NCBI GenBank assembly: GCA_900551625.1 | Contig: URWZ01000096.1 | Location: 1-6,447, forward strand | Length of the DNA stretch: 6,447 bases | DNA from: an uncultured Collinsella sp. | Lineage (GTDB): Bacteria > Actinomycetota > Coriobacteriia > Coriobacteriales > Coriobacteriaceae | Reading direction: 5' to 3' | Part shown: in pieces, positions 1 through 5,655 of the stretch | How positions within the stretch are numbered: the first letter of the stretch is position 1 | Layout of the letters: each line of letters opens with the position of its first letter | Made by a program: the position numbers and the translations under genes | The notes under the pieces: generated by a model | Seen by the model: the letters and a program-made list of their open reading frames with translations, nothing else | Database searches by the model: none | What the model was told of the DNA's origin: nothing

Positions 1-34
1 GTCTCGTGGGCTCGGAGATGTGTATAAGAGACAG
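1..34 (+). other. Untrimmed Illumina Nextera read-2 adapter (not genomic)
   Basis: The first 34 bases match the known Nextera read-2 transposase adapter: a 15-base tail followed by the 19-bp Tn5 mosaic end AGATGTGTATAAGAGACAG at 16-34. In-frame coding sequence with clear family similarity starts immediately after base 34. This is library-preparation sequence retained at a contig end, not a biological Tn5 insertion. It supplies a false GTG start codon at 20-22 to the gene that follows, so it should be removed before annotation. Confidence 0.97.
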
Positions 35-1192
35 GGCAATATCATCAAGAACGTTAAGAGCGTGACCGTGCCCAACTCGGGCGGCATGCATGGTATTGAG
101 GCGGCGGCCGTGCTGGGTGCCGTGGGCGGCGACGCCAAGAGCGCGCTTGAGGTGCTCGAGAGCGTTGACGATAAAGACCGTGCTCGTGTGGCCGAGCTCC
201 TCGCCGATGCCGGCTACTGCGATGTGTCGCTTGTCGAGGGTGTGCCCAACCTCTACATCAAGGTGACTGCCACAGCCGGGGGCCATACCGCAGTCGTCGA
301 GATTACCGACCACCACACCAATGTCACGTGCCATACGCTCGACGGTATTCCGGTATGCGGCAAGTCGGCGGGGGAGTGTGCCGCCTGCGCCGAGCGCGTC
401 GTGGCCGAGCGTGCGGCAGATAGCGCCGATACGCCCATGTCGATTGAGTCCATCATCGACTTTATTGAGGACGGCGACATCGATGGTGCCCGCGCTGCCG
501 TTGAGCGTCAGATTGAGCTGAACGGCGCGATCAGCGCCGAGGGCCTGGCGCACGCTTGGGGCGCCGAGGTTGGCCGTACGCTGTTGGGCGCTCGTGCCGA
601 TGACGTCGCCTGCCGTGCCCGTGCCCGTGCGGCCGCCGGGTCCGACGCCCGCATGAACGGCTGTGCGCTGCCGGTCGCCATTGTGTGCGGCTCGGGCAAC
701 CAGGGCATTACCTGCGCACTGCCCGTTATGGAGTATGCCGAGTACCTGCGCTGCGACCACGAGCGTCTGGTGCGCGCCGTGATGCTGTCCGATCTGATTG
801 CCGTGCATATCAAGAGCTATATTGGTGCGCTCTCGGCGTTTTGCGGTGCTATTTGCGCCGCATGCGGTGCCGGTGCCGCGATTACCTGGCTGTGTGGTGG
901 CACGCGCGAGCAGATTGGCGCGACGGTTTCGAACACACTCGGTAACGTGGGCGGCATCGTGTGCGATGGCGCCAAGGCAAGCTGTGCCGCCAAGATTTCC
1001 GCTGCCGTTGACGCTGCGATTCTGGGCCACGATATGGCCATGCAGGGCCGCGGCTTCCGCGCCGGTGAGGGCCTCATTCAGGATACCGTCGAGCAGACGA
1101 TCGCCAGCATGGGCTATGTGGGCCGCGTGGGCATGAAAGATACCGACGTCGAGATCCTCAACATCATGATCGGCAAGACTCGAGTTTGTTAG
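35..1192 (+). CDS. L-cysteine desulfidase / UPF0597 (CyuA-like) family protein, 5' truncated
   Basis: Recognised by similarity to the UPF0597 family (E. coli YhaM, also called CyuA; archaeal L-cysteine desulfidase). These cytoplasmic iron-sulfur enzymes break L-cysteine into pyruvate, ammonia and sulfide and are related to the alpha domain of iron-sulfur L-serine dehydratase. Visible landmarks are an early VPNSGGMHGIEAAAVLG block, an SGNQGI segment (coding about 691-708), the cysteine-rich stretch FCGAICAACGAGAA, and the signature GGIVCDGAKASCAAK (about 952-995), whose cysteines are candidate cluster ligands. The C-terminal GMKDTDVEILNIMIGK is a natural family ending. About 385 codons are present; members are usually about 430 residues, so roughly 45 N-terminal residues are missing, including the segment where the family carries its GCTEP motif. 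The frame is open back into the adapter, so no real start is in the window. It converges with the HAD gene and overlaps it by 4 bp. Desulfidase versus serine-dehydratase-like activity cannot be settled from this. Confidence 0.88.
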   Translation, partial: GNIIKNVKSVTVPNSGGMHGIEAAAVLGAVGGDAKSALEVLESVDDKDRARVAELLADAGYCDVSLVEGVPNLYIKVTATAGGHTAVVEITDHHTNVTCHTLDGIPVCGKSAGECAACAERVVAERAADSADTPMSIESIIDFIEDGDIDGARAAVERQIELNGAISAEGLAHAWGAEVGRTLLGARADDVACRARARAAAGSDARMNGCALPVAIVCGSGNQGITCALPVMEYAEYLRCDHERLVRAVMLSDLIAVHIKSYIGALSAFCGAICAACGAGAAITWLCGGTREQIGATVSNTLGNVGGIVCDGAKASCAAKISAAVDAAILGHDMAMQGRGFRAGEGLIQDTVEQTIASMGYVGRVGMKDTDVEILNIMIGKTRVC

Positions 1193-1947
1193 GACAGTTC
1201 GTTGGCTACTTGGTGTTCGTAGAAGGCTTCTACTACGGCGTTGAAATCGCGGGCGAAGTCTTCCATGGTTCCGTGCCAGGTGGCTCGGCCGGGTTTTCCC
1301 TGGCCAACATAGGCAGTTTGAATGCCGCAGGCGGGGCTAGGGAAGTCGCGCTTGGGATCGTTGCCCACCATAAGGACCTCGTGTGGGTCGAGTCCCATCA
1401 CCTGAAGCTGCTCGAGATAGTAGGTGGCATCGGGCTTGCAGCGGGTGGTGTTTCCCATGTGCGTGACGAGCTCAAAGGGGGCGTCGGCCAGGTCGCCCCA
1501 ACCCATGCGGCACTCGATGGCCCCCTGGGGAAAGCTGGGGTTGGTAAAGAGCGCGCAGCGCAGTCCTGCGTCCTGTACGGCCTGGAGAGCGGCGTGTGCG
1601 CCCGGCATGGCGTGGGCGTTGATGACATCGTCGTTCTTGTACGGAAGCACTTCGCGGTCGTAGTAGGTAAACGCCTCGTAGATGAGGGGATCGGAGAGGC
1701 AGATGCCGCATCGGCGCTCGACCTCGGTGCGGTAAAATTCAAGATTGGTGCGGTTGTCCGTGCCGCTTCGGCGGTTGGCGTTGAGGTCGACCAAGATGGT
1801 GCCGAGGCGTGCCATTGTGCCACCGCGGCTGCGTCGCCCGATGTCTGCGAGCATCGACGAGACATCCTTAAAATACCGAAGGATGAATGCGTTGAGGTTG
1901 ATGCTAAGAAGCGTTTCGTCCATATCGAAAACGACTGCTTTGAGCAC
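1189..1947 (-). CDS. HAD-superfamily hydrolase (probable phosphatase)
   Basis: A 252-residue soluble protein with all four haloacid dehalogenase motifs: motif I DMDET with nucleophile D8 and acid/base D10; motif II FTNP with T135; motif III lysine K171 in CKPD; motif IV GNDPKRD with metal-binding D197 and D201. About 115 mostly helical residues lie between motifs I and II, fitting a C1-type cap. Such enzymes are Mg2+-dependent cytoplasmic phosphatases acting on small phosphorylated metabolites; the substrate cannot be inferred. The start is GTG at 1947-1945, because it begins directly at the MLKAVVFDMDET core strand and has an AAAGGTG ribosome site 5 nt upstream. The stop (TTA on the plus strand, 1189-1191) is interleaved with the TAG of the convergent gene. 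A 277-codon plus-strand reading frame over the same bases is a shadow. Confidence 0.9.
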   Translation of the reverse strand: MLKAVVFDMDETLLSINLNAFILRYFKDVSSMLADIGRRSRGGTMARLGTILVDLNANRRSGTDNRTNLEFYRTEVERRCGICLSDPLIYEAFTYYDREVLPYKNDDVINAHAMPGAHAALQAVQDAGLRCALFTNPSFPQGAIECRMGWGDLADAPFELVTHMGNTTRCKPDATYYLEQLQVMGLDPHEVLMVGNDPKRDFPSPACGIQTAYVGQGKPGRATWHGTMEDFARDFNAVVEAFYEHQVANELS

Positions 1948-1952
1948 GCGGG

Positions 1953-1959
1953 CACCTTT
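1953..1959 (-). promoter_or_regulatory. Ribosome binding site of the HAD hydrolase gene
   Basis: AAAGGTG on the minus strand, 5 nt before the GTG start. It decides the start in favour of GTG 1947. Confidence 0.6.
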
Positions 1960-2101
1960 CTCGATAAATCGTTCCAGAATCGTTGCTCCGGATACTTTAC
2001 CCCAAAGCCGTATGCCTAACTGCCTATCGTCAACTTATGGGGACGGTCGTCCACAAGATTGCGAAAAAGTCTCCATACGAGTAAAAAATCGCAGTTCACG
2101 C

Positions 2102-2130
2102 TTGAAATCGAAATGATTTCCCCGTAACCT
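2102..2130 (+). promoter_or_regulatory. Candidate rpsA promoter
   Basis: TTGAAA (5 of 6 to the -35 consensus), a 17-bp spacer, then TAACCT (3 of 6 to the -10). It would give a leader of about 125 nt before the rpsA start. The weaker -10 and the rival candidate at 2201-2229 keep confidence low. Confidence 0.25.
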
Positions 2131-2232
2131 ATACGAACGTGATTGCATAAGCGTCACATTAGTATCTGTCGGCTCCCGAGTGTTCCTAAACGTTGTGTGC
2201 TTGTCGCACCCTTCTGTAGGTCCTAGCAATCG

Positions 2233-2257
2233 GGGCCCCGTAGTTCGAAAGGGGTCC
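2233..2257 (+). promoter_or_regulatory. rpsA ribosome binding site within a possible masking hairpin
   Basis: The Shine-Dalgarno sequence AAAGGGG (2248-2254) lies 7 nt before the TTG start and fixes that start. Just upstream, GGGCCCC (2233-2239) can pair with GGGGTCC (2251-2257) as seven pairs including one G-U, around an 11-nt loop, burying the GGGG of the ribosome site. In the opposing conformation CGGGGCCCCG (2231-2240) is itself a perfect 10-bp palindrome. S1 is known to repress its own translation in E. coli; whether this hairpin serves such control here is inference. Confidence 0.5.
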
Positions 2258-2261
2258 ACCT

Positions 2262-3428
2262 TTGAGTGAGATTCAGAACTCGTCCATTTTCTCTCTTGAC
2301 GATGTCAACGAGGAGGAGATGAACAACCTCATCGACGGTACGATTACCGACTTTGATGAGGGCGATCTCGTTAACGGCACTGTCGTTAAGATCGAGCATG
2401 ACGAGGTGCTCGTTGACATCGGATTCAAGTCCGAGGGCGTTATCCCGGTCCGCGAGCTGTCCATCCGCAAGGACGCTAACCCTGCAGACATCGTTGCACT
2501 CGGTGATCCCATCGAGGCTCTGGTTCTCCAGAAGGAGGACAAGGATGGTCGTCTGGTACTGTCCAAGAAGCGTGCCGAGTACGAGCGTGCTTGGAACCGC
2601 ATCGAGGAGAAGTTCAACTCCGGCGAGAACGTCGAGGGCGAGGTTATCGAAGTTGTCAAGGGCGGCCTGATCCTCGACATCGGTCTGCGTGGCTTCCTGC
2701 CCGCTTCCCTCGTCGACCTCCGTCGCGTCAAGGACCTCACCTCCTACATGGGCACCCGCATCGAGGCCCGCGTCATCGAGATGGACCGCAACCGCAACAA
2801 CGTCGTCCTCTCCCGTCGCGTCGTGCTCGAGGAGTCCCGTAAGGCTGAGCGCTCCGAGATCCTGTCCAAGCTCAAGTCTGGTATGCGTCTCCAGGGCACC
2901 GTTTCCTCCATCGTCGACTTCGGCGCCTTCGTCGACCTCGGCGGTATCGACGGCCTCATCCACATCTCCGAGCTCTCCTGGAACCACGTCAACCATCCTT
3001 CCGAGGTTGTCAAGGTCGGCCAGGAGGTCGAGGTCGAGGTTCTCGACGTCGATCTCAACCGCGAGCGCATCTCCCTGGGTCTCAAGCAGACCACCGAGGA
3101 TCCGTGGCGCGCACTGGTCAAGAAGTACCCCGTCGGCGCCATCGTCGAGGGCACTGTGACCAAGCTTGTCCCGTTCGGCGCTTTCGTCGACCTGGGCGAG
3201 GGCATCGAGGGCCTGGTGCACATCTCCGAGATGGCCAACAAGCACGTCGATCAGCCTTCTCAGGTCACCCATGTGGGCGACAAGGTTCAGGTCAAGGTCA
3301 TGGAGATCGACCTCGACCGTCGTCGTATCTCCCTGTCCATGAAGTCTGCTGCTGAGACTCTGGGCGTCGAGATCGAGGTTACCCCGCTGCCTTCCGAGAA
3401 GAAGGACGAGGAGACCGACGCCGAGTAA
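2262..3428 (+). CDS. rpsA: 30S ribosomal protein S1
   Basis: A 388-residue protein built of four S1 (OB-fold) RNA-binding domains at about residues 34-102, 121-186, 207-275 and 292-361. Each opens with a G-x-x-V-x-G-x-V type strand and closes with an LS(K/R) or LGLK motif. Domains 3 and 4 carry the best-conserved FGAFVDLG...IEGLVHISE core. An acidic N-terminal lead (SLDDVNEEEM) and an acidic C-terminal tail (EKKDEETDAE) flank them. S1 joins the 30S subunit and helps load mRNAs with structured or weak leaders. Four domains is the short form usual in actinobacteria, against six in E. coli. The start is TTG at 2262, supported by AAAGGGG 7 nt upstream and by the MSEIQNSS N-terminus. Codon choice is strongly biased (almost all Glu as GAG, Arg as CGT/CGC, Leu as CTC), as expected of a highly expressed gene. 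Transcribed alone, with its own terminator 23 nt after the stop. Confidence 0.97.
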   Translation: MSEIQNSSIFSLDDVNEEEMNNLIDGTITDFDEGDLVNGTVVKIEHDEVLVDIGFKSEGVIPVRELSIRKDANPADIVALGDPIEALVLQKEDKDGRLVLSKKRAEYERAWNRIEEKFNSGENVEGEVIEVVKGGLILDIGLRGFLPASLVDLRRVKDLTSYMGTRIEARVIEMDRNRNNVVLSRRVVLEESRKAERSEILSKLKSGMRLQGTVSSIVDFGAFVDLGGIDGLIHISELSWNHVNHPSEVVKVGQEVEVEVLDVDLNRERISLGLKQTTEDPWRALVKKYPVGAIVEGTVTKLVPFGAFVDLGEGIEGLVHISEMANKHVDQPSQVTHVGDKVQVKVMEIDLDRRRISLSMKSAAETLGVEIEVTPLPSEKKDEETDAE

Positions 3429-3451
3429 ATCGGTTTGACGATCACTTGTTT

Positions 3452-3485
3452 AAGGGATCCGTCCGTAATGGACGGATCCCTTTTT
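3452..3485 (+). terminator. Rho-independent terminator of rpsA
   Basis: A perfect 13-bp stem (3452-3464 with 3470-3482) around the 5-nt loop GTAAT, with a T5 tract at 3481-3485. It begins 23 nt after the rpsA stop codon. Confidence 0.95.
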
Positions 3486-3714
3486 GCATTTGGCGCCGAG
3501 ATGCGCAATGCTGCCGGGCTGTCCACAGGCTATTGGATTGTCGGTGCATGAAAAAATGCCGACATCCCGCCTCGGGGAGGAGGCGGGAACACACCGAGTA
3601 GACGGAGGGGTGCGGAGCGCGGTCGCGTCTCGACTGACGACGTTGCCCATCGACAGGACCATTGTAACGCATGGCGGTTCTTGGTTTATCGTGTCGAGCG
3701 TTTGCGTTGTGCCA
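3486..3714. other. Non-coding stretch upstream of rnpB
   Basis: Together with the terminator and the rnpB promoter this makes a 322-base gap without a protein gene. Short frames exist on both strands but none has a convincing ribosome site or a recognisable product. Its only notable content is a pair of adjacent hairpins at 3540-3587, listed separately. Past about 3600 the sequence looks featureless until the rnpB promoter. Confidence 0.6.
3540..3587. other. Two adjacent hairpins, function unknown
   Basis: Hairpin one: GTCG (3540-3543) and GCAT (3546-3549) pair with ATGC (3556-3559) and CGAC (3560-3563), with a 2-nt bulge and an A-rich loop. Hairpin two, 2 nt later: CCCGCCTC (3566-3573) pairs perfectly with GAGGCGGG (3580-3587) around a GGGGAG loop. 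Read on the minus strand, hairpin two is followed about 9 nt later by a T6 run lying in the loop of hairpin one, so it is not a classical terminator. It could be a small structured RNA, an attenuator-like element or a chance GC-rich fold. Confidence 0.4.
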
Positions 3715-3741
3715 TTGCCTGCGGCAACGGTGTGTTACACT
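3715..3741 (+). promoter_or_regulatory. Probable rnpB promoter
   Basis: TTGCCT (3715-3720) and TACACT (3736-3741, 4 of 6 to the -10 consensus, preceded by TGTGT) with a short 15-bp spacer. Transcription would begin about 7-10 nt after the -10, at about 3748-3751, which coincides with the predicted 5' end of the RNase P RNA. Placement supports it more than box quality does. Confidence 0.45.
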
Positions 3742-3750
3742 CTTGCACTG

Positions 3751-4110
3751 CTGAGTGGGCCAGACGGTCGCGCGATGTGCTGCTTGCAGTACGCGTGAGG
3801 AAAGTCCGGGCTCCAGAGGGCGGGATGCCGGCTAACGGCCGGGCGGAGTGATCCGACGGAAAGCGCCGCAGAAAAGAAGACTCCCACCTGCGCCGCAAGG
3901 CGTAAAGGGAAAAGCTGAAACGGTGGTGTAAGAGACCACCAGCGTCGTGGCAACACGGCGGCTTGGCAAGCCCCATCCGGAGCAAGCGCGAATAGGAACG
4001 CTATGGGCCGGCCCGGTCCGCGTTCGGGTAGCGTGCGTGGAGCTGCACGGTAACGTGCAGACAAGATAAATGACCGTTCACGACAGAACCCGGCTTATAG
4101 GCCCACTTGG
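3751..4110 (+). ncRNA. rnpB: RNase P RNA, bacterial class A
   Basis: The catalytic RNA of RNase P, which removes 5' leaders from tRNA precursors together with the RnpA protein. The conserved blocks appear in order: GAGGAAAGTCCGGGCTC (3797-3813, 5' strand of P4), AGAGACCACC (3931-3940), GAGCAAGCGCGAATAGG (3980-3996), GGGTAG (4026-4031, the loop that pairs with tRNA 3' CCA), AGATAAATGAC (4064-4074), and ACAGAACCCGGCTTATAG (4083-4100, 3' strand of P4). Helix P1 closes the molecule with eight perfect pairs, AGTGGGCC (3754-3761) with GGCCCACT (4100-4107). About 360 nt is normal for class A. Exact ends are estimated from P1. No classical terminator follows directly; a palindromic element starts about 20 nt downstream. 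Confidence 0.97.
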
Positions 4111-4128
4111 CAACTATGTTGACGCTGC

Positions 4129-4227
4129 GAACCCGTCAGCGCGGCAATCTGCCTTTCAAGCCTTCGGGCATGACCATAAGGTCAATGCCCTTGTCTTTCA
4201 AGGCACCTTGCTCGCGCTGACGGGTTC
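4129..4227. repeat. 99-bp palindromic element with perfect 15-bp terminal inverted repeats
   Basis: GAACCCGTCAGCGCG (4129-4143) is the exact reverse complement of CGCGCTGACGGGTTC (4213-4227). Nested inside are a 5-bp stem, GCCTT (4151-4155) with AAGGC (4200-4204), and a 10-bp central hairpin with one bulged A (4166-4175 with 4180-4190, loop ATAA). The whole can fold as one long interrupted hairpin in DNA or RNA. A 13-bp imperfect direct repeat (4150-4162 and 4192-4204, 11 of 13 matching, sharing CTTTCAAG) lies on the inner shoulders. No transposase or T-tract is present. Possibilities are an intergenic palindromic repeat or MITE-like remnant, a structured RNA, or an unusual rnpB 3' processing or termination signal. 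The structure is certain; the function is not. Confidence 0.65.
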
Positions 4228-4331
4228 TCGCTGTTGGTGACGGTATCATTGGCGTTTCCGTTCTATTTACCGAGGTTATCGGTACGGCCTTTGCCGTATT
4301 ATTGAGGCTGTTTGTTGCTTTGCTTGTGTTT

Positions 4332-4337
4332 GAGGGG
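4332..4337 (+). promoter_or_regulatory. Ribosome binding site of the YigZ-family gene
   Basis: GAGGGG lies 5 nt before TTG 4343 but only 2 nt before the adjacent in-frame TTG 4340. Spacing therefore favours 4343. Confidence 0.6.
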
Positions 4338-4342
4338 CTTTG

Positions 4343-4978
4343 TTGGACAGCTATTTTACTCTGCAATCGAATATTGAGGCTTCGGGCGAGTTTGTGGACC
4401 GCAAGAGCCGGTTTATTGCCCAGCTGGTCCATATTGAGTCCGAGGATGAGGCGAATGCCTTTATCGAGATGGTTCGCAAGCGTCATTACGACGCTCGACA
4501 CAATGTTCCCGCGTGGATTTTAGTCGATGGACGCGAGCGCCAGAGCGATGATGGTGAGCCGAGCCGCACGAGCGGTATGCCGACGCTCGAGGTGTTGCGC
4601 GGCGCAGAGCTCAAAAATGTTTGCTGCGTGGTGACGCGCTATTTTGGCGGCACACTGCTGGGGCCCGGTGGCTTGGTACGCGCCTATACCGCGGCGACGC
4701 AGGCGGCGATGGCCGCGGCTCAAGAGGCTGGGCAGATCGTCGAGATGACAAGTGTTGTGCCCGTTGACGTGTATGTGGCCTATCCGCAATACGAGCAGGT
4801 GCTTCGTTTGGCGCAGGATTCGGGTGCCAAGGTTTTGGATACCGATTACGCGGATGCCGTGACACTTCACTTGGTGTTTAAGGCGGGGGAGCAGGAGCCA
4901 TTTTGCGCCAAGATGCGTGAGCTTATGGCGGGGCGCGAGGAGATCGAGGTCGGCGCTCCCGAATTTGCCGAGTTCTAA
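4343..4978 (+). CDS. YigZ / IMPACT family protein
   Basis: A 211-residue cytoplasmic protein of the YigZ family (UPF0029, related to eukaryotic IMPACT). The N-terminal IMPACT-like domain covers about residues 15-122, with the family marks KSRFI (21-25), ARHN (51-54), SDDGEP (68-73) and the highly conserved VVTRYFGGTLLGPGGLVRAY (96-115). A smaller C-terminal ferredoxin-like domain (DUF1949 type) covers about 137-197. The family's role in bacteria is poorly defined; a link to translation or nucleic-acid binding has been suggested from structure. Length is typical. The start is TTG 4343 on ribosome-site spacing, with TTG 4340 as the alternative (one residue longer). The usual SGTAGMP segment reads SRTSGMP here. 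A strong terminator begins 3 nt after the stop, and the gene converges with the cysteine-rich redox gene. Confidence 0.93.
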   Translation: MDSYFTLQSNIEASGEFVDRKSRFIAQLVHIESEDEANAFIEMVRKRHYDARHNVPAWILVDGRERQSDDGEPSRTSGMPTLEVLRGAELKNVCCVVTRYFGGTLLGPGGLVRAYTAATQAAMAAAQEAGQIVEMTSVVPVDVYVAYPQYEQVLRLAQDSGAKVLDTDYADAVTLHLVFKAGEQEPFCAKMRELMAGREEIEVGAPEFAEF

Positions 4979-4981
4979 CGG

Positions 4982-5032
4982 CGACGGCCGGCGTGCTTTT
5001 GGATGAATCCCAAGCGCGCCGGCCGTCGTTTT
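4982..5032 (+). terminator. Terminator of the YigZ gene, hairpin shared with the convergent gene
   Basis: A perfect 12-bp GC-rich stem, CGACGGCCGGCG (4982-4993) with CGCCGGCCGTCG (5017-5028), can extend inward through GC/AT pairs and a TGAA-capped tip, and ends in T4 (5029-5032). It fills most of the 67-bp gap between the convergent stops at 4978 and 5046. On the minus strand the hairpin lacks a following T-tract, so it should terminate mainly the plus-strand gene. Confidence 0.9.
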
Positions 5033-5045
5033 CTGTTGCTGCCGT

Positions 5046-5492
5046 TTACTCGGCGAGCTGCTTTAGCACATCACAGGCGATCTCGATGGCATCGTCGATG
5101 CAACCGGGGCAGCTGCGGAGCGGACCCTTATCCGATCCGATGCCCTTGAGCGTGCCGCAGACGGTCGTCGTGTTCTTCTCGCCAAAACGCTTGGCGATTT
5201 CGCGCGACAGCTTGTAGGTCTGGCCCTTGGTCTTGGGGTTTTCCATGCCGTCGCTCATTACAAAACCCATGATGGCCACGGCGCCCGAGATGGCGCCGCA
5301 GGTTTCGGTCATGCCGCCCATGCCGGCGCCAAAGCCCTCGGTGAGGGTAAAGGCGACCTGGGGGTCGAGTCCGACGGCAGGTGCGAGCGTGCAGGCGACG
5401 GCCTGGGCGCAGTTGAAGCCACGGGCATGGTATTCGGCAGCCTGAGCCTGACAGGCGGTGATGTCGAGCTGGGCCGTATCGATTTGCTTCAT
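5046..5492 (-). CDS. C_GCAxxG_C_C family cysteine-rich (redox) protein
   Basis: A 148-residue soluble protein with eight cysteines (14, 28, 34, 65, 112, 128, 131, 140). The arrangement fits the C_GCAxxG_C_C family: GFNCAQAV (C28), a glycine-rich GFGAGMGGMTETCGAISG block (C65), VCG (C112) and CPGC (C128/C131). Members are small anaerobe proteins thought to bind a metal or cluster or to do redox chemistry; no reaction is established, and I assign none. The start at ATG 5492-5490 is chosen for the AAGGAGA site 5 nt upstream. The frame stays open upstream, with in-frame ATGs at 5564 and 5636; 5564 has a weaker GAGG 5 nt ahead, but the extra residues do not resemble the family. It is divergent from metY across 231 bp. 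Confidence 0.87.
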   Translation of the reverse strand: MKQIDTAQLDITACQAQAAEYHARGFNCAQAVACTLAPAVGLDPQVAFTLTEGFGAGMGGMTETCGAISGAVAIMGFVMSDGMENPKTKGQTYKLSREIAKRFGEKNTTTVCGTLKGIGSDKGPLRSCPGCIDDAIEIACDVLKQLAE

Positions 5493-5497
5493 CGTTG

Positions 5498-5504
5498 TCT
5501 CCTT
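5498..5504 (-). promoter_or_regulatory. Ribosome binding site of the cysteine-rich protein gene
   Basis: AAGGAGA on the minus strand with a 5-nt spacer to ATG 5492. It is the strongest ribosome site in this open frame and sets the start. Confidence 0.75.
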
Positions 5505-5655
5505 GGTCACGGTGTACCCGCCTATGGTACCCATGACGGTGCGTGTAATCATCGAGAGCTTCATGGATGCCTCATTTTTATCTATCGAGCAAATGCCCAA
5601 GGCTTGAGATAAATACCCCTGATCAATTTGTCCCATAACCTACCTTGGGGATGGG

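Larger units (their letters stand above)
1948..2261. other. Divergent intergenic region between the HAD gene and rpsA
   Basis: This 314-base stretch separates the divergent HAD and rpsA genes and is visibly more AT-rich than its flanks, notably around 2060-2160. No reading frame in it resembles a protein. It must hold a promoter for each direction, but neither is strong. Toward rpsA there are two weak sigma70-like candidates: TTGAAA (2102-2107) with TAACCT (2125-2130), and TTGTCG (2201-2206) with TAGCAA (2224-2229), both with 17-bp spacers. Toward the HAD gene a TTGACG box (minus strand, 2033-2028) lacks a good -10. The rpsA-proximal end carries the ribosome site and a possible hairpin, listed separately. 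I see no recognisable riboswitch. Confidence 0.7.

Noticed and set aside
16..34. Tn5 mosaic end as a real transposon end
   Set aside because: The 15 bases before it are the synthetic Nextera tail, no 9-bp target duplication is visible, and it lies exactly at the sequence start.
1186..2019. 277-codon plus-strand reading frame
   Set aside because: It is antisense to the HAD gene, which has all four catalytic motifs and a ribosome site; this frame has neither.
2223..3272. 349-codon minus-strand reading frame opposite rpsA
   Set aside because: A mirror of the strong codon bias of rpsA, which rarely uses codons whose complements are stops. Its Asp/Leu/Val-rich sequence is low-complexity with no recognisable domain.
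3484..3798. Small reading frames on both strands in the rpsA-rnpB gap
   Set aside because: They lack ribosome sites and family resemblance, and the plus-strand one runs into the 5' end of rnpB.
4283..4302. TACGGC-CTTT-GCCGTA hairpin followed by TTATTG as an rnpB terminator, or TATTAT (4297-4302) as a YigZ-gene -10 box
   Set aside because: The stem is only 6 bp with no T-tract, and the TATTAT has no matching -35 at 16-18 bp. Neither is strong enough to list.
4136..4501. 121-codon minus-strand reading frame across the palindromic element and the YigZ gene start
   Set aside because: It runs antisense to conserved YigZ codons and through the inverted repeat, with no convincing ribosome site or product.
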